Shown: positions 46,016 through 58,114 of the stretch, piece by piece
Position numbering within the stretch: position 1 is the stretch's first letter
How the letters are laid out: each line of letters begins with the position of its first letter
NCBI GenBank assembly: GCA_029247365.1
Contig: JAQWLJ010000033.1
Coordinates: forward strand, 62,001 to 126,000
Source of the DNA: Acidimicrobiales bacterium
GTDB taxonomy: Bacteria; Actinomycetota; Acidimicrobiia; Acidimicrobiales; Aldehydirespiratoraceae
Direction of reading: 5' to 3'
Length of the DNA stretch: 64,000 nucleotides
The notes under the pieces: generated by a model
What the model was told of the DNA's origin: nothing
Databases searched by the model: none
What the model saw: only the letters and a program-made list of their open reading frames with translations
Position numbers and translations under genes: made by a program

Positions 46016-47466
46016 TGACCGCTGACGACGAACTTTCCGCAGAAGCAACGGAGCAGCTCCTGCTTGGCGAGGCCATCGCCCGGCTCAGCCGCGAGATCCA
46101 GGACATTCGTCGCGACTTTGACGAGCGGATCGAGTACAACGCCCGCCAAGCCAGAAGCCTGCGGAAGTTGGTCGAGCGGATGCGTCTCGATCGTCAGCTC
46201 CGGCGGATTCCCCACGCGACCCGCCAAGCGATTAAGCGATCGACTGGGAAGCGGGCACCCGATGGCACGATCGGGGAGGACCAAGCGAAGCCGGTGATCC
46301 CATACGTGGCTTCGTCGAAGTCGACCCTGCTTGCGGTGGCCCACGCGTACCCCATCGACGAGTCGGTCTACGGCGGTCAGCCCCTCGCCCGCCGGGCAAA
46401 GTACTACCGGGACGCCGGTCACGACTTCGCCGTGTTCGTACCCAGTCGTGACGGCACCTCCCGCAAGACGACCGCGGCCGATGGGACTGAGGTCGTGATC
46501 AGCACGCTCGACTCGCTCAACGAGTACGGCCGATCCCGCGGAGCGACCCAGCTGCTGATTCACTCACCGACACCGGAGATCTGGTCGCACGCTGCCTATC
46601 TCGCGGAGTTGATGCCGACCCACGTTTGGATGCACGGGTTCGAATCCCGCAGTTGGCGCGAACTCGGCTTTGATTTCACGGCGGCACAAATCCGTGACAG
46701 AGGACCACGGCTCGACGCCTACGACACCGAGAAGGCCAAGGTCCTCAGGACGATCATGGCCGACCCCCGTGTGAACACCGTCTTTGTGTCCGCGTTCATG
46801 CAATCAATCTCCGAGGCCTTCGCCGGCACGGCCGCGGCGACACCGCACGTCATCCACAACGTCATCGACCTCGAGGCGTTCCCCTACCGCCGCCGAACCG
46901 CGGCGGATCGGATGAAGGTCGCCGTCATCCGGAGCTTCGACAAACGGAACTACGGCACTGACTTGGCCACCATGGCGATCCTCGAGTTGCGCAAGAAGCC
47001 GTGGTTCGACGAGCTCGCCATTCGTGTGATCGGCGATGGCTGCTATTTAGAGCAGGACACCGAGCCGCTTCGAGGCCTAGCGAACGTATCGCTCGAACAG
47101 GGATTTCTCGGTCCGAGTGACCTCAGCGTAGTTCTGTCCCAGTCCGGGGTCGCGCTGCTTCCCACCCGGTGGGACAGTCAGGGCATGATGATAGGGGAGG
47201 CGATGGCCGCCGGCGTCGTTCCCGTGACTAATGCCGTTGCCGCCATCCCCGAGTTCGTCGATGCAGATTGCGCGATGTTGGCCGACGACGAGGATTACCG
47301 AGGGCTCGCCGCCGGGGTCGCCGAGCTCGTTGAACATCCCGACCGATACGAGCATCTCTCTCTGGCCGCTCACCATCGGGCACGAACACAGTGTGGGGCC
47401 GCCTACACGGTCGAGCGGGAGCTTAAGCTGATCGCCGAGGCAAAGGCCGCATCAGTTGATGGCTAG
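46012..47466 (+). CDS. glycosyltransferase with N-terminal coiled-coil-like segment
   Basis: N-terminal EAIARLSREIQDIRRDFDERIEYNARQARSLRKLVERM; C-terminal LPTRWDSQGMMIGEAMAAGVVPVTNAVAAIPEFVD. Confidence 0.8.
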   Translation: MMTADDELSAEATEQLLLGEAIARLSREIQDIRRDFDERIEYNARQARSLRKLVERMRLDRQLRRIPHATRQAIKRSTGKRAPDGTIGEDQAKPVIPYVASSKSTLLAVAHAYPIDESVYGGQPLARRAKYYRDAGHDFAVFVPSRDGTSRKTTAADGTEVVISTLDSLNEYGRSRGATQLLIHSPTPEIWSHAAYLAELMPTHVWMHGFESRSWRELGFDFTAAQIRDRGPRLDAYDTEKAKVLRTIMADPRVNTVFVSAFMQSISEAFAGTAAATPHVIHNVIDLEAFPYRRRTAADRMKVAVIRSFDKRNYGTDLATMAILELRKKPWFDELAIRVIGDGCYLEQDTEPLRGLANVSLEQGFLGPSDLSVVLSQSGVALLPTRWDSQGMMIGEAMAAGVVPVTNAVAAIPEFVDADCAMLADDEDYRGLAAGVAELVEHPDRYEHLSLAAHHRARTQCGAAYTVERELKLIAEAKAASVDG

Positions 47467-47589
47467 CGAAAGTCTGCGACCGACCGGCTCCGGTCGTTCA
47501 GAAGAGACAGCTGGCTCATCCGAGCGAATGGCCAATGCTTCTGCACTCGGAGGTGGCAGTCCTGACCGCTGCGGACCAGTTGGGCGACG

Positions 47590-48144
47590 ATGGAACTCCT
47601 GAACGAGCCAGTCCCAGGTGTGCTTGAGCTTCGGGCGCAGGTCTTTGAGGATTCGCGCGGCTCATTCTCCGAGACGTTCAGCCGCCGCACAATGTCAGGT
47701 TTCGGGATCGACCAGGAGTTCGTGCAGGACAACGAGTCGTTCTCTGCGGTTACCGGCACGGTGCGCGGACTGCACCTGCAGGCCGAGCCGCACGCCCAAG
47801 GCAAGTTGGTGCGTGTTCTGCACGGTGCGATCCTTGACGTCGCAGTCGACCTCCGACCCGACTCACCGACTTTCCGTCAGCACGCAACCATCGAGTTGCG
47901 CGGAGGCGACAACCGGGCGTGCTGGATTCCACCCGGGTTTGCCCATGGTTTCTGCACCCTCGCTGACAACACCGTGGTGGGCTACAAGGTCACGGCGTTC
48001 TTCGAGCCTCACGCTGAGCGGAGCATCCGGTTCGACGACCCCAACCTTGGGATCGACTGGCCGGTCGATCAGGCTGCCGCGGTGCTGTCGGATAAGGATG
48101 CCGCTGCGGTGTCCTTCGCTGCGTTCCTCGAGGAGGTGTCCTAA
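47590..48144 (+). CDS. rfbC: dTDP-4-dehydrorhamnose 3,5-epimerase
   Basis: DSRGSFSETFSRRT, DNESFSAVTGTVRGLHLQ, WIPPGFAHGFCTL. Confidence 0.95.
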   Translation: MELLNEPVPGVLELRAQVFEDSRGSFSETFSRRTMSGFGIDQEFVQDNESFSAVTGTVRGLHLQAEPHAQGKLVRVLHGAILDVAVDLRPDSPTFRQHATIELRGGDNRACWIPPGFAHGFCTLADNTVVGYKVTAFFEPHAERSIRFDDPNLGIDWPVDQAAAVLSDKDAAAVSFAAFLEEVS

Positions 48145-49196
48145 TGCGCATTCTCGTCACCGGCGGCTGCGGCTTCATCGGCTCGGCCGTTGTTCGTCAC
48201 CTGATTAACGACACCGGACACGACGTCATCAATGTCGACAAGATGACCTACGCCGCGACCGAGGGAAGTGTCGACGAAGTAGCTGTCAACAAGCGCTACC
48301 GCCACCTCGAGATCGATATCTGCGACGGCCCTGCGGTCGATACAGCGTTCGTCGATTACCAGCCCGACGCAGTGATGCATCTCGCCGCTGAGAGCCATGT
48401 CGACCGATCAATCGACGGCCCCGAGCAGTTCCTGCAGACGAACGTCGTCGGCACAATGCATCTGCTGCAGGCGGCCCGGAACCTCGTGGCCAGCCGGCCC
48501 GACGGAGGCGCCGATTTCAGGTTCCTTCTCGTCTCGACGGACGAGGTATTCGGCGCTCTAGCCGATGACGACGACCCGTTCACCGAATCGACGCTCTACT
48601 CCCCTCGCTCGCCATACTCGGCTTCTAAGGCATCGGCCGACCATCTCGCCCGGGCGTGGGCGGAGACCTACGGCCTCCCAGTGATCATCACCAACTGCTC
48701 AAACAACTACGGGCCGTTCCACTTCCCCGAGAAGCTGATCCCACTCATCACGCTGAAGGCGATCGCCGAGCAGCCGGTACCGGTGTACGGAACCGGGAAG
48801 AACGTCCGCGACTGGCTGTTCGTTGAAGACCACGCCACCGCGCTGACCACGGTCCTCACCACCGGCGTCGTGGGCGAGACCTACTTGGTCGGCAGCAACG
48901 CCGAACGCACCAACCTCGAAGTCGTGCAGGCGATCTGCGATCTGGTCGACGATCGACTCGGTGTCCCCGAGGCCGGACCCCGACGCCGCCTGATCGAGTT
49001 CGTCGCCGATCGGCCCGGACACGACCGTCGCTATGCCATTGACTCGTCCAAGCTCCAGTCAGAACTGGGCTGGCGACCCACCGTCACCTTCGAAGAAGGA
49101 CTCGCTCGAACGGTCGACTGGTATCTGACCAACGAGTCGTGGTGGGGCCCCATTCAAGACGGCACCTACGCAGGCGGCAGGTTGGGGCTGCCGTGA
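48144..49196 (+). CDS. rfbB: dTDP-glucose 4,6-dehydratase
   Basis: MRILVTGGCGFIGSAVVRHL, STDEVFGAL, YSASKASADHLARAW, NCSNNYGPFHFPEKLIPL. Confidence 0.97.
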   Translation: MRILVTGGCGFIGSAVVRHLINDTGHDVINVDKMTYAATEGSVDEVAVNKRYRHLEIDICDGPAVDTAFVDYQPDAVMHLAAESHVDRSIDGPEQFLQTNVVGTMHLLQAARNLVASRPDGGADFRFLLVSTDEVFGALADDDDPFTESTLYSPRSPYSASKASADHLARAWAETYGLPVIITNCSNNYGPFHFPEKLIPLITLKAIAEQPVPVYGTGKNVRDWLFVEDHATALTTVLTTGVVGETYLVGSNAERTNLEVVQAICDLVDDRLGVPEAGPRRRLIEFVADRPGHDRRYAIDSSKLQSELGWRPTVTFEEGLARTVDWYLTNESWWGPIQDGTYAGGRLGLP

Positions 49197-50065
49197 CCCG
49201 AGTCCTCGTCACCGGTGGCAACGGCCAAGTCGGCCGGTCGATCGCCAACCTGACCACTGATGAACAGTTCAGCTTTCTCGACGTCACCGTGACCGGTCGC
49301 AGCTCGGTCGACATCACCGACCGAGCCGGGCTCACCGCTGCGTTCGATGACTTGCGGCCTGAAGTCGTGATCAACACGGCCGCGTACACAGCAGTCGACG
49401 CGGCCGAGACCGACGAAGCGTCGGCGATGGCCAGTAACGCAGACGGGGTCGCCTCGCTCGCCAACCTCTGTGCCAACCGAAGTGCTCGGCTCCTCCACCT
49501 GTCGACCGACTATGTGTTCGACGGAACGAAGGACGGCTGGTACGTCGAGTCCGACCCGATCGCACCGCTCGGGGTCTACGGCCGTACCAAGGCGGCCGGT
49601 GAGGCCGCAGCACGAGTGTGCCCGAACCACCTCATCCTGCGAACTGCGTGGGTGTACGCGGCGCACGGCAACAACTTTGTGCGGGCAATGCTTCGGGTCG
49701 GCGCCGAACGACCCGGAATCGAGGTGGTTGACGATCAGGTCGGCTGTCCGACAAGCGCCCACGATATCGCTGAAGCGCTCCTTCAACTGGTCTCACTGGA
49801 GGCGACCGGCACGTACCACTTGGCCGGCGCCGAGGAGACCAGCAGGCACAAGTTTGCCGAGGCGATTTTCGCCGCCGCTGATCTCACGCCGACCATCACT
49901 GCGATCGGCACCGCCCACTATCCGACACCTGCTCCGCGCCCGGCCAACAGTCGGCTCGATAGCACCGCTCTCGCCGACGTCACCGGCGTGCATCTGCCCG
50001 GTTGGCGTGATTCGCTCTCCGGTGTCGTGGCTGCAATCCTCTCCTCTGACCGATTCAGGACCTGA
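49193..50065 (+). CDS. rfbD: dTDP-4-dehydrorhamnose reductase
   Basis: [44 protein letters not shown]. Confidence 0.95.
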   Translation: MTRVLVTGGNGQVGRSIANLTTDEQFSFLDVTVTGRSSVDITDRAGLTAAFDDLRPEVVINTAAYTAVDAAETDEASAMASNADGVASLANLCANRSARLLHLSTDYVFDGTKDGWYVESDPIAPLGVYGRTKAAGEAAARVCPNHLILRTAWVYAAHGNNFVRAMLRVGAERPGIEVVDDQVGCPTSAHDIAEALLQLVSLEATGTYHLAGAEETSRHKFAEAIFAAADLTPTITAIGTAHYPTPAPRPANSRLDSTALADVTGVHLPGWRDSLSGVVAAILSSDRFRT

Positions 50066-50067
50066 TC

Positions 50068-50955
50068 ATGACCAAAGGCATCATCCTCGCCGGCGGCACC
50101 GGCACCCGACTCCATCCACTGACGTTGGCGGCATCGAAGCAACTGCTTCCGGTCTATGACAAGCCGATGATCTACTACCCACTGTCGGTGCTGCTGCTGG
50201 CGGGGATCCGAGACATCTTGATCATCACCACACCGGTCGACCGCCCTGCCTTCGAACGTCTGCTCGGCGACGGCTCGCAGTGGGGCATCGAGCTCTCGTA
50301 CGCCACCCAGGCCGAACCGAACGGCATTGCAGAGGCGTTCTTGATCGGCGAGTCCTTCCTCAACGGTGATGGCTGCGCCCTGATTCTGGGCGACAACCTT
50401 TTCTACGGCGGCGGCCTCCACGAGCAGTTAATCGAGGCGGCAGGTAGCGCGTCGGGCGCGACCATCTTCGCTAAAGAGGTACCCGACCCGGAGCGCTACG
50501 GCGTGGTGGCCTTCGATGGCGACGGCCGGGCGACGAGCATCGTCGAGAAACCCGTCGAGCCGGAGAGCACTTGGGCGGTCACGGGTCTGTACTTCTACGA
50601 CGCCGGAGTCATCGACATCGCGAAATCGATCTCGCCATCAGCGCGCGGGGAGCTCGAGATCACCGCTGTAAATCAGGCCTACCTTGAGCGCGGCGACCTC
50701 CGGGTCGTGCCGATGGGGCGCGGGCTCGCATGGCTCGACACCGGCACCTTCGCTTCACTGGTCGAGGCCTCGGAGCTCGTTCGGGTGCTCGAGACTCGTC
50801 AACGACTAAAGATCGGTTCGCCCGAAGATGTCGCGTACGAGATGGGCTTCATCTCGGCCGTCGAGCTCAAGGCCCTGGCTGAGCCGCTCGTGAAATCCGG
50901 CTATGGCCAGGCGTTGCTGGAGCGGGCCGAGCGAGGCATCGCCGAGGGCCGCTAG
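50068..50955 (+). CDS. rfbA: glucose-1-phosphate thymidylyltransferase
   Basis: [42 protein letters not shown]. Confidence 0.98.
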   Translation: MTKGIILAGGTGTRLHPLTLAASKQLLPVYDKPMIYYPLSVLLLAGIRDILIITTPVDRPAFERLLGDGSQWGIELSYATQAEPNGIAEAFLIGESFLNGDGCALILGDNLFYGGGLHEQLIEAAGSASGATIFAKEVPDPERYGVVAFDGDGRATSIVEKPVEPESTWAVTGLYFYDAGVIDIAKSISPSARGELEITAVNQAYLERGDLRVVPMGRGLAWLDTGTFASLVEASELVRVLETRQRLKIGSPEDVAYEMGFISAVELKALAEPLVKSGYGQALLERAERGIAEGR

Positions 50956-53900
50956 CCCCGGAAGGTCATCCCTCGATAGCCGGCAGCGAAACCGGCCGCC
51001 TCGAACCGGGAGCCGTACGGAGTCTCGCGGACAGGTTCGCCGTCGACCTTGCCGATCTCTAAGCGACGCAGGCGACCGTCCTTGACCAGGCCCTGGACCG
51101 CCTCGATCCAGGCGTCGGTCTCGGCGGCACCTTCGAAGGTGATGAGCGACTTGCCGCCCCGTTCGACGAGGACGACCGGAGTGCCGTCGATCAGCACGAC
51201 GTGGGCGCCGGCGCTGCGGGCCGGCCGACCGGGTGACTCGGGCCAGGCCACGGCGGCGCCAAACGGTTGGGCCGGATCGGTGGCAGCGAGCACCACCGGG
51301 TCCTCAGCTTGCTCCACCTCACGCACGGCCCGCAGCCGATCGACGGCACCGGGCAAGGCGAACTGGGCTGCGCCGAGCCCAGCGACGAAGTACCCCCGAC
51401 GGACCTCGCCGCGCTCCTCGAGCGCCTTGAGCACGGGATAGACGCCGGCGAAGCCACCCTCAAGCCCCTCGGCAAGGGCGGTCTCCCGGGTGAGTACGCC
51501 GTAGCGGTCGAGTAGTTGGTGGGCCTGAGCAAGCGAGCGTTCGGTCGGCGAGGGAAGGGATCGGCGCAGCGGTTCGACGAGAGACCAGCGCCCGACTGCG
51601 CTGGGCGGACCCTGGGAGGTGAGACCCCCGACCCGGGGCCGGGCGCGTCGTCCCTGAGCTCGATCGGGCTTGGGGGCCGACGCTGACTTCGACCCTCTGA
51701 TGAGGGTTCGCACCGGGGCGAGCGAATCATTGGTGACCTCGCCGGCCCACACCAGATCCCACAGCGCGGTGTGCACCGCATCGGTGCCGTACGGCAGGTC
51801 GACGGCCTGCACGGCGGCCACGAGCTCGGGCCAGAATGACGCGCCCCGCTCACGCAGGTGGGCGCGGATCGCCTCGTGGGTCGGGTCGTCAGATGGCTCG
51901 TCGATGTCAGGGATCAAGAGGCCGACCTGATCGCGATAGACGAGGCGGATGCGGCCATCGGTTGCACCGAGGGAACCGGCCCCGACCCACACCACCTCAC
52001 CGCTGGTGCACAGCTCGTCGAGGTCGCTGCTGCGATAGCTGTTGACCCGCGCGGCCAGAACATCACGTTCGATCACCGAAGCTGCGATCGCCGCCCCCTG
52101 CATCTGGGCTACCGATTCGGCTACGGCATCGATGCCTCGACGCCGAGAGCCGACCCCTTGCCAGTTCGGTAAGAATCGGGCGAGTGCGTCGCCCTCGACC
52201 GGTTCGATCTCGCGGCGCAGCGACGCGAGTGAGCGGCGCCGCAGCTGGCGAAGCACGTCGTCGTCGCAGAACTCGCGCTCAGTCCCGCCGGGCCGGAACT
52301 CACCCCGGAGGAGATCGCCATCCGAGACGAGACGGTCGAGCGCACCGGCGGAACGGGTCTCCGCAATACCCAACCAGCGGGCAACATCGCAGGCGTGGAA
52401 CGGGCCGTGGGTCCGGGCGTAGCGACGACACAGATCACCCAGTGGATCATCCACCGGGTCGGTGAACACCGCCGGCAAACCGACCGGGAGCGCCACCCCC
52501 ACGGCATCGCGCAGGCGGGCCGCATCGTCGCTCGCAGCGACCCGGTCGTCGTCGGCGATACGGACCTCGATCGCTCGGCGCTCTTCGAGCAGCGAACGCA
52601 CCCAGTCGTCGACCGGTGCGCCGTCGACCGAACGAGCCTCGAGATCGAGGCGGTTCAGAGGTCCGAGACGTCGCAGCACGTCATGGAGTTCATCGGCGTT
52701 GCGTGCCCGGCGGCCATCGGCCAGCAGCTGGAGCTCGAGTTCGAGGTCAGCCAGCACCTCGGCGTCGAGCAACTCACGGAGCTCCTCCGCGCCGAGCACG
52801 TCGCGCAGCAACTCCCGATCAAGAGCCAACGCAGCCGCCCTGCGCTCAGCGATCGGCGCGTCACCTTCGTACATGTAGACCGCGATCCACGAGAAGAGCA
52901 GGGATTGCGCAAACGGTGAGGCGGTGTCGGTGTCGACCGCCACCATCCGCAGCTTGCGGCTCCGAAGATCCGACATCACCGACCGCAGCGCCGGCAGATC
53001 GAACACATCGTTGACGCACTCGCGGGTCGCTTCGAGCAGCATCGGAAAGGTCGGGTATTTGGCGGCGACCGACAGCAGGTCGGCTGCTCGCTGGCGTTGC
53101 TGCCAAAGCGGGGTTCGCTGGCCAGGGCGGCGTCGAGGGAGCAACAGGGCTCGGGCTGAACATTCCCGGAACCGAGACACGAACATCGCTGAGTTGGGCA
53201 GACGGGAGATGATGATGTCGTCAATCTCGTCGGGGTCGAACAGCAGCTCGTCGAGCGGTAGCCGGTCGAGCGCTTCGGGGAGCCGCAGCACGATGCCGTC
53301 GTCGCTCCACATCAGGTCAAGTTCACTCCCCCATTCCTCACCGAGACGAGCCTGAAGCGCCATCCCCCAAGGGGCGTGCACCTGTGCACCGAACGGCGTG
53401 AGGACACACACCCGCCAGTCGCCGATCTCGTCGCGGAAACGTTCGACCACGATCGTGCGGTCGTCGGGGACGACCCCGGTGGCCTCGGCCTGGTCCTTAA
53501 GGTAGGTGAGGAGGTTCTCGGCCGCGAGATCGTCGAGACCGTGTCGCGACTGAAGCCGCTCGATCGCAGCGTCGTCGTCGAGCTGGCGAACTTCACGAAC
53601 GAACGCACCGATCGCTCGCCCGAGCTCGAGCGGTCGACCCGGGCCGTCACCATGCCAGAACGGCATCTTGCCCGGCACTCCGGGTGCCGGGGTGACGACG
53701 ACCCGTTCGAAGGTGATGTCCTCGATCCGCCACGTGGAGGCGCCGAGTAGGAACGTCTCGCCGACCCGGCTCTCGTAGACCATCTCTTCGTCGAGTTCGC
53801 CGACGCGGGTGCCGTCCGGCAAGAACACACCAAACAAGCCCCGATCAGGGATCGTGCCGGCATTTGTGACGGCGAGACGTTGAGATCCCGCCCGGCCTCG

Positions 53901-55502
53901 AAGCTGACTGGTGATCCGGTCCCACACGATGCGGGGGCGGAGTTGTGAGAACTCTTCGCTCGGGTACGTGCCCGACAGCAGGTCGAGGACGTTGGCGAGT
54001 ACCTCATCGGACAGGTCGCCGAAGTTCGCGCATCGGCGGATCAGCGCTTTGAGTTCGGTGAGATCCCAGTCGTCCATTGCACACATCGCCACGATCTGCT
54101 GAGCGAGTACGTCGAGCGGGTTGCGTGGAAAGTGCGTCTCTTCGATTAGTCCCTGATGCATCCGGTCGACGACGACTGCCGCTTCGAGGAGGTCAGCCCG
54201 GTGCTTGGGAAAGATCTTGCCGACGCTGGGCTGATCCACCTGATGGCCGGCCCGGCCGATGCGTTGTAGGCCCGACGCGACCGAGCCGGGCGATGCGACC
54301 TGCACGACGAGATCGACGGCACCCATGTCGATCCCGAGTTCGAGCGACGACGTAGCGACGAGGCCTTTCAGGTCGCCGCGTTTCAACTCGTCCTCGATCA
54401 GCAGACGGCGCTCGCGGCTGAGCGACCCGTGGTGGGCTTTGACCAGCTCTTCGCCCTCGACTGCACCTCGCCCGATCTGCTCGTCACCCGCACCCAACGC
54501 GGGGGGTGGGGTAACACTCCCATCGGTGCCGTCGGCCACCTTCTCCAACGACAGTTCGTTGAGGCGCGTCGCTAAGCGCTCCGAGAGTCGACGGGCGTTT
54601 GAGAAGATGAGCGTTGAGTGGTGCTGCTCGATCAACTCCAAAAGTCGCGGGTGTATCGATGGCCAAATCGAGCGTCGAGCGTTCGACGACACCGGTGCTG
54701 GTCCATCCGGATTCGGTTCGATGCGCTCGCCCAGCTTCGCCATGTCCTCGATCGGGACGATGACTTCGATCTGCAGCTCTTTGCGAGTCCCAGCATCCAC
54801 GACCGTGACCGGGCGAGGGACTACCGCCCCGTCTTCGCTGACGTCGTTACCTCCGAGAAAACGAGCGATCTCGTCGAGTGGGCGCTGGGTGGCCGATAAC
54901 GCGATTCGCTGCGGTGGGCGTTCGGTCAGCTCCTCGAGCCGTTCCAACGACACCATCAGGTGAGCGCCTCGCTTGGTGCCAGCCATCGCGTGGATCTCAT
55001 CGATGATCACTGCCTCGACGTTGACCAACGTCTCTCGCGCTTTCGAGGTCAACATCAAGAACAACGACTCGGGCGTCGTGATCAAGATGTCTGGTGGTGT
55101 ACGGACGAGCTGGCGCCGATCCGCTGCAGACGTGTCACCGGTTCGAACACCGACGGTCGGCGTGTGCACGTCGGCTCCTAGCCGCTCGGCAGCAAATCCA
55201 ACGCCCTGCAACGGGGCCCGCAAATTTTTCTCCACATCGACCGCCAACGCCCGGAGCGGTGAGACGTACACCACCCTCGTTCGGGCCTGCGGATCCGCCG
55301 GAACCTCGTTGACCGCTAGCCGGTTCAACGCCCACAAGAACGCTGACAGGGTCTTGCCGGTGCCCGTCGGTGCCAGAACCAGGGTGTGGTCACCGTTGGC
55401 GATCGCCGGCCAGCCTTCGCGTTGGGGCGGCGTCGCCTCGCGAAAGGTGGACGTGAACCAGGCACGCACCGGCTCGGCGAATGCCGCCAGCGGATCGCTC
55501 AT
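50952..55502 (-). CDS. lhr: Lhr-type ATP-dependent helicase
   Basis: 1516 aa; [79 protein letters not shown]. Confidence 0.95.
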   Translation of the reverse strand: MSDPLAAFAEPVRAWFTSTFREATPPQREGWPAIANGDHTLVLAPTGTGKTLSAFLWALNRLAVNEVPADPQARTRVVYVSPLRALAVDVEKNLRAPLQGVGFAAERLGADVHTPTVGVRTGDTSAADRRQLVRTPPDILITTPESLFLMLTSKARETLVNVEAVIIDEIHAMAGTKRGAHLMVSLERLEELTERPPQRIALSATQRPLDEIARFLGGNDVSEDGAVVPRPVTVVDAGTRKELQIEVIVPIEDMAKLGERIEPNPDGPAPVSSNARRSIWPSIHPRLLELIEQHHSTLIFSNARRLSERLATRLNELSLEKVADGTDGSVTPPPALGAGDEQIGRGAVEGEELVKAHHGSLSRERRLLIEDELKRGDLKGLVATSSLELGIDMGAVDLVVQVASPGSVASGLQRIGRAGHQVDQPSVGKIFPKHRADLLEAAVVVDRMHQGLIEETHFPRNPLDVLAQQIVAMCAMDDWDLTELKALIRRCANFGDLSDEVLANVLDLLSGTYPSEEFSQLRPRIVWDRITSQLRGRAGSQRLAVTNAGTIPDRGLFGVFLPDGTRVGELDEEMVYESRVGETFLLGASTWRIEDITFERVVVTPAPGVPGKMPFWHGDGPGRPLELGRAIGAFVREVRQLDDDAAIERLQSRHGLDDLAAENLLTYLKDQAEATGVVPDDRTIVVERFRDEIGDWRVCVLTPFGAQVHAPWGMALQARLGEEWGSELDLMWSDDGIVLRLPEALDRLPLDELLFDPDEIDDIIISRLPNSAMFVSRFRECSARALLLPRRRPGQRTPLWQQRQRAADLLSVAAKYPTFPMLLEATRECVNDVFDLPALRSVMSDLRSRKLRMVAVDTDTASPFAQSLLFSWIAVYMYEGDAPIAERRAAALALDRELLRDVLGAEELRELLDAEVLADLELELQLLADGRRARNADELHDVLRRLGPLNRLDLEARSVDGAPVDDWVRSLLEERRAIEVRIADDDRVAASDDAARLRDAVGVALPVGLPAVFTDPVDDPLGDLCRRYARTHGPFHACDVARWLGIAETRSAGALDRLVSDGDLLRGEFRPGGTEREFCDDDVLRQLRRRSLASLRREIEPVEGDALARFLPNWQGVGSRRRGIDAVAESVAQMQGAAIAASVIERDVLAARVNSYRSSDLDELCTSGEVVWVGAGSLGATDGRIRLVYRDQVGLLIPDIDEPSDDPTHEAIRAHLRERGASFWPELVAAVQAVDLPYGTDAVHTALWDLVWAGEVTNDSLAPVRTLIRGSKSASAPKPDRAQGRRARPRVGGLTSQGPPSAVGRWSLVEPLRRSLPSPTERSLAQAHQLLDRYGVLTRETALAEGLEGGFAGVYPVLKALEERGEVRRGYFVAGLGAAQFALPGAVDRLRAVREVEQAEDPVVLAATDPAQPFGAAVAWPESPGRPARSAGAHVVLIDGTPVVLVERGGKSLITFEGAAETDAWIEAVQGLVKDGRLRRLEIGKVDGEPVRETPYGSRFEAAGFAAGYRGMTFRG

Positions 55503-55587
55503 ACCCGCAACCTACCGATCGGTCGCGCTGCGCGCCTTGGCGGCCGAGACGTGGTGGGGTCTGCGCCGCGCGTGCGAACATGCATAC

Positions 55588-57225
55588 ATGACCGAGCTGA
55601 CCGTCTTTACGGCGAAGCGGATCATCACCATGGACGATTCGCTCCCCAACGCGACCGCAATCGCTGTGCGAGGTGAACGGATCGTCGAAGTTGGCACGAT
55701 CGAGACACTGCAGCCCTGGCTTCGTCACCACGAGCACGTCATCGACGATCGCTTCGCCGGCCAAGTGATGATCGCCGGTCTGATCGACCCGCACATCCAT
55801 CCGAGCCTCATGGCGATCCTGCTCAACTGCGAATGGCTTCCGTCGGAACCGTGGGATCTGCCGGCAGGTCGCATCGAAGCGCCCGAAGGCAGCGACGAGT
55901 TCCTCGCCGGAGTGGCCCAACTCCACGCGGCGAAGCCACCCGGTGAACCACTCGTGATCTTCGGCTACCACGCCCAATACCACGGCTCGGTTGAGCGTTC
56001 CGATCTCGACACCATCTCCACCGAGCGACCGATTGCGCTTTGGCAGCGCTCGTTTCATGAGGTACGGGCCAACAGTGCCGCACTCTCCTGGTTCGACGCT
56101 GAGGAGGGGGCGGCGTGGGATCCACACATCGAGCTCAGCTCCGGCCGCATGTACGAAAGCGGCATGGTGTGGGCGCTGCGCACCCTCACCCCGCACCTCC
56201 TCGGCGACGGCAAGTACGAGCGTGCGCTCGCCGACGTGAGCACGCTCATTCACCGCGGCGGGATCACCGCCATGTGCGATGCCGGATTCGGGATCGGTGG
56301 CTACGACCAGGACTACGACACCTACGACGCTGTCCTCGGCCGCCCCGAGACACCGTTCCGCACCTACCTGATGCCACAGATCGCTGGAGCGAAATCCCGT
56401 TGGAAGTCCGACACGATCGCGCAGCTTGAGGCGTGGGAGGCCGAACGCGGCAACGACCGGATCTCGTTCATCAAGGCCGCGAAACTCCTCGCCGACGGCG
56501 CGTTCATTGCCCAGCTGATGGTGCTCGGCGAGCCGGGCTACATCGACGGCCACGAAGGGGCGTGGCTGACCGAACCCGACCGACTTGCGTACCAAATGTC
56601 GACGTTCTGGGAAGCCGGCTACGACCTCCACATCCACTGCAACGGCGACGTTGGTGTGAGCGCGAGCCTCGACGCAGTAGAGGCGCTTTTGCACGCGCAC
56701 CCCCGCTTCGACCACCGCACCACGCTGCATCACTTCGGGATCTCGACCCAGGCCCAAATGCGCCGGATCAAAGCACTCGGGGTCGAAATCAGTGCCAACG
56801 GCTACTACCTGTACCAATTTGGCGATCGCTTCGTCGACGAGTGGCTCGGTACCGAGCGGGCGTCGCAGATGACCCGGCTCGGCGCCGCGGAACGCGCCGG
56901 CGTCTCGGTGTCGCTTCACTCCGACCTCCCAATGGGGCCCGCCGCACCGCTGCTCGCCGCCCAGGCGTGCGCCACCCGGCGCACCCGGGGTGGCGCCGTA
57001 ATGGGTGAGACCGAACGGCTCTCGCTCGACGCCGCCCTGCGGTCGATCACCATCGACGCGGCTTACCAACTGCGACTCGACCACGAGATCGGCTCGCTTG
57101 TCGCGGGCAAGCTTGCCGACGTGACCGTGCTCGAAGCCGACCCCTTCGATGTCGGCGCCGACGGGCTCGCCGACATCGCCATCGTCGCCACGATCGTCGG
57201 CGGCGAGGTCTACCCGCTTGCCTGA
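55588..57225 (+). CDS. YtcJ-like amidohydrolase (amidohydrolase_3)
   Basis: MTELTVFTAKRIITMDDSLPNATAIAVRGERIVEVG..., GLIDPHIHPS, HCNGDVGVSASLDAVEALL. Confidence 0.9.
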   Translation: MTELTVFTAKRIITMDDSLPNATAIAVRGERIVEVGTIETLQPWLRHHEHVIDDRFAGQVMIAGLIDPHIHPSLMAILLNCEWLPSEPWDLPAGRIEAPEGSDEFLAGVAQLHAAKPPGEPLVIFGYHAQYHGSVERSDLDTISTERPIALWQRSFHEVRANSAALSWFDAEEGAAWDPHIELSSGRMYESGMVWALRTLTPHLLGDGKYERALADVSTLIHRGGITAMCDAGFGIGGYDQDYDTYDAVLGRPETPFRTYLMPQIAGAKSRWKSDTIAQLEAWEAERGNDRISFIKAAKLLADGAFIAQLMVLGEPGYIDGHEGAWLTEPDRLAYQMSTFWEAGYDLHIHCNGDVGVSASLDAVEALLHAHPRFDHRTTLHHFGISTQAQMRRIKALGVEISANGYYLYQFGDRFVDEWLGTERASQMTRLGAAERAGVSVSLHSDLPMGPAAPLLAAQACATRRTRGGAVMGETERLSLDAALRSITIDAAYQLRLDHEIGSLVAGKLADVTVLEADPFDVGADGLADIAIVATIVGGEVYPLA

Positions 57226-58114
57226 CCGTCCACCGATCCCGATGACCGTGCTCGGCGGCTGGCTCGGCGCAGGAAAGACCACGCTGCTGAACCGCATGCT
57301 CGCGCACGCCGATCAGCGGATCGCCGTCGTCGTCAACGACATCGGCGAGATCAACGTCGACGCCGCGCTGATCGCCGCAGCCGACGACCAGATCGTCGAG
57401 CTCACGAACGGCTGTGTCTGCTGCTCGATCGGGGACAGTCTCGGCCTCACCCTCCGCGACCTGACGCTTCGCAACCCTCCTCCGGAGCGGATCGTGATCG
57501 AGGCAAGCGGGGTCGCCGACCCGAGGCAGGTCGCTGCCTACGGCGATCGCCGGCGGGTTCCTCTCGACGCAGTCATTACCCTCGTTGACGTTGAGACCTT
57601 CCAACGTCGTGCTGGCCTCGATCCGTACGGCTCGCTCATGAAGGCGCAGGTCACAGGCGCCGATCTGGTCGTCGCCACCAAACTTGACCTTCTCGACTCA
57701 GATTGCGCCGCGGCCGGTCTGGCGTCGGTGAACGCCGTTACCGCAGCGCCAGTGATCGAGACAAGCAACGACCCCGCCTGGATACGGCACCTCATTCTCG
57801 GCTCGCACCAACCAGCCGAACGCGCTGCGTACACGCCAGCGCCACCGATCCAAGGGCTCGCCACCCACACGTGGCGAGCGACTGGCCCGGTCGATGTCGA
57901 TGGCCTGACCGAGGTGCTCGAACGTTCCGGCCTCCTCCGGGCGAAGGGCACGCTCACCACGCCCACCGGCACGATGCTTGTGCACCTCGCCGGCGAGCGA
58001 GTCGAGGTCACGACCAGCAACGACCCTTCACTCGACGCGCTCGTGCTGATCGGCGGGTCCGAGGCCGTCGTGTCGACCGCCGTCGAGGCCCTCGACCGCG
58101 TCAGGTGGGCCTGA
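57218..58114 (+). CDS. CobW/COG0523 GTPase (metallochaperone-like)
   Basis: VLGGWLGAGKTTLLNRML, ELTNGCVCCSIGDSL (GCVCC motif). Start could be 57242. Confidence 0.9.
   Translation: MPDRPPIPMTVLGGWLGAGKTTLLNRMLAHADQRIAVVVNDIGEINVDAALIAAADDQIVELTNGCVCCSIGDSLGLTLRDLTLRNPPPERIVIEASGVADPRQVAAYGDRRRVPLDAVITLVDVETFQRRAGLDPYGSLMKAQVTGADLVVATKLDLLDSDCAAAGLASVNAVTAAPVIETSNDPAWIRHLILGSHQPAERAAYTPAPPIQGLATHTWRATGPVDVDGLTEVLERSGLLRAKGTLTTPTGTMLVHLAGERVEVTTSNDPSLDALVLIGGSEAVVSTAVEALDRVRWA

Noticed and set aside
46636-46646. GGTTCGAATCC, a perfect tRNA T-loop-like motif
   Set aside because: No acceptor, D or anticodon arms around it; it encodes GFES within a solid glycosyltransferase ORF.
54973-55587. N-terminal extension of the 750-aa amidohydrolase ORF
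   Set aside because: Antisense to lhr; the family-like start is MTELTVFTAKRIITM at 55588.
55390-57297. 635-aa antisense ORF
   Set aside because: Shadow ORF opposite the amidohydrolase and CobW genes; no family motifs, expected in high-GC DNA.
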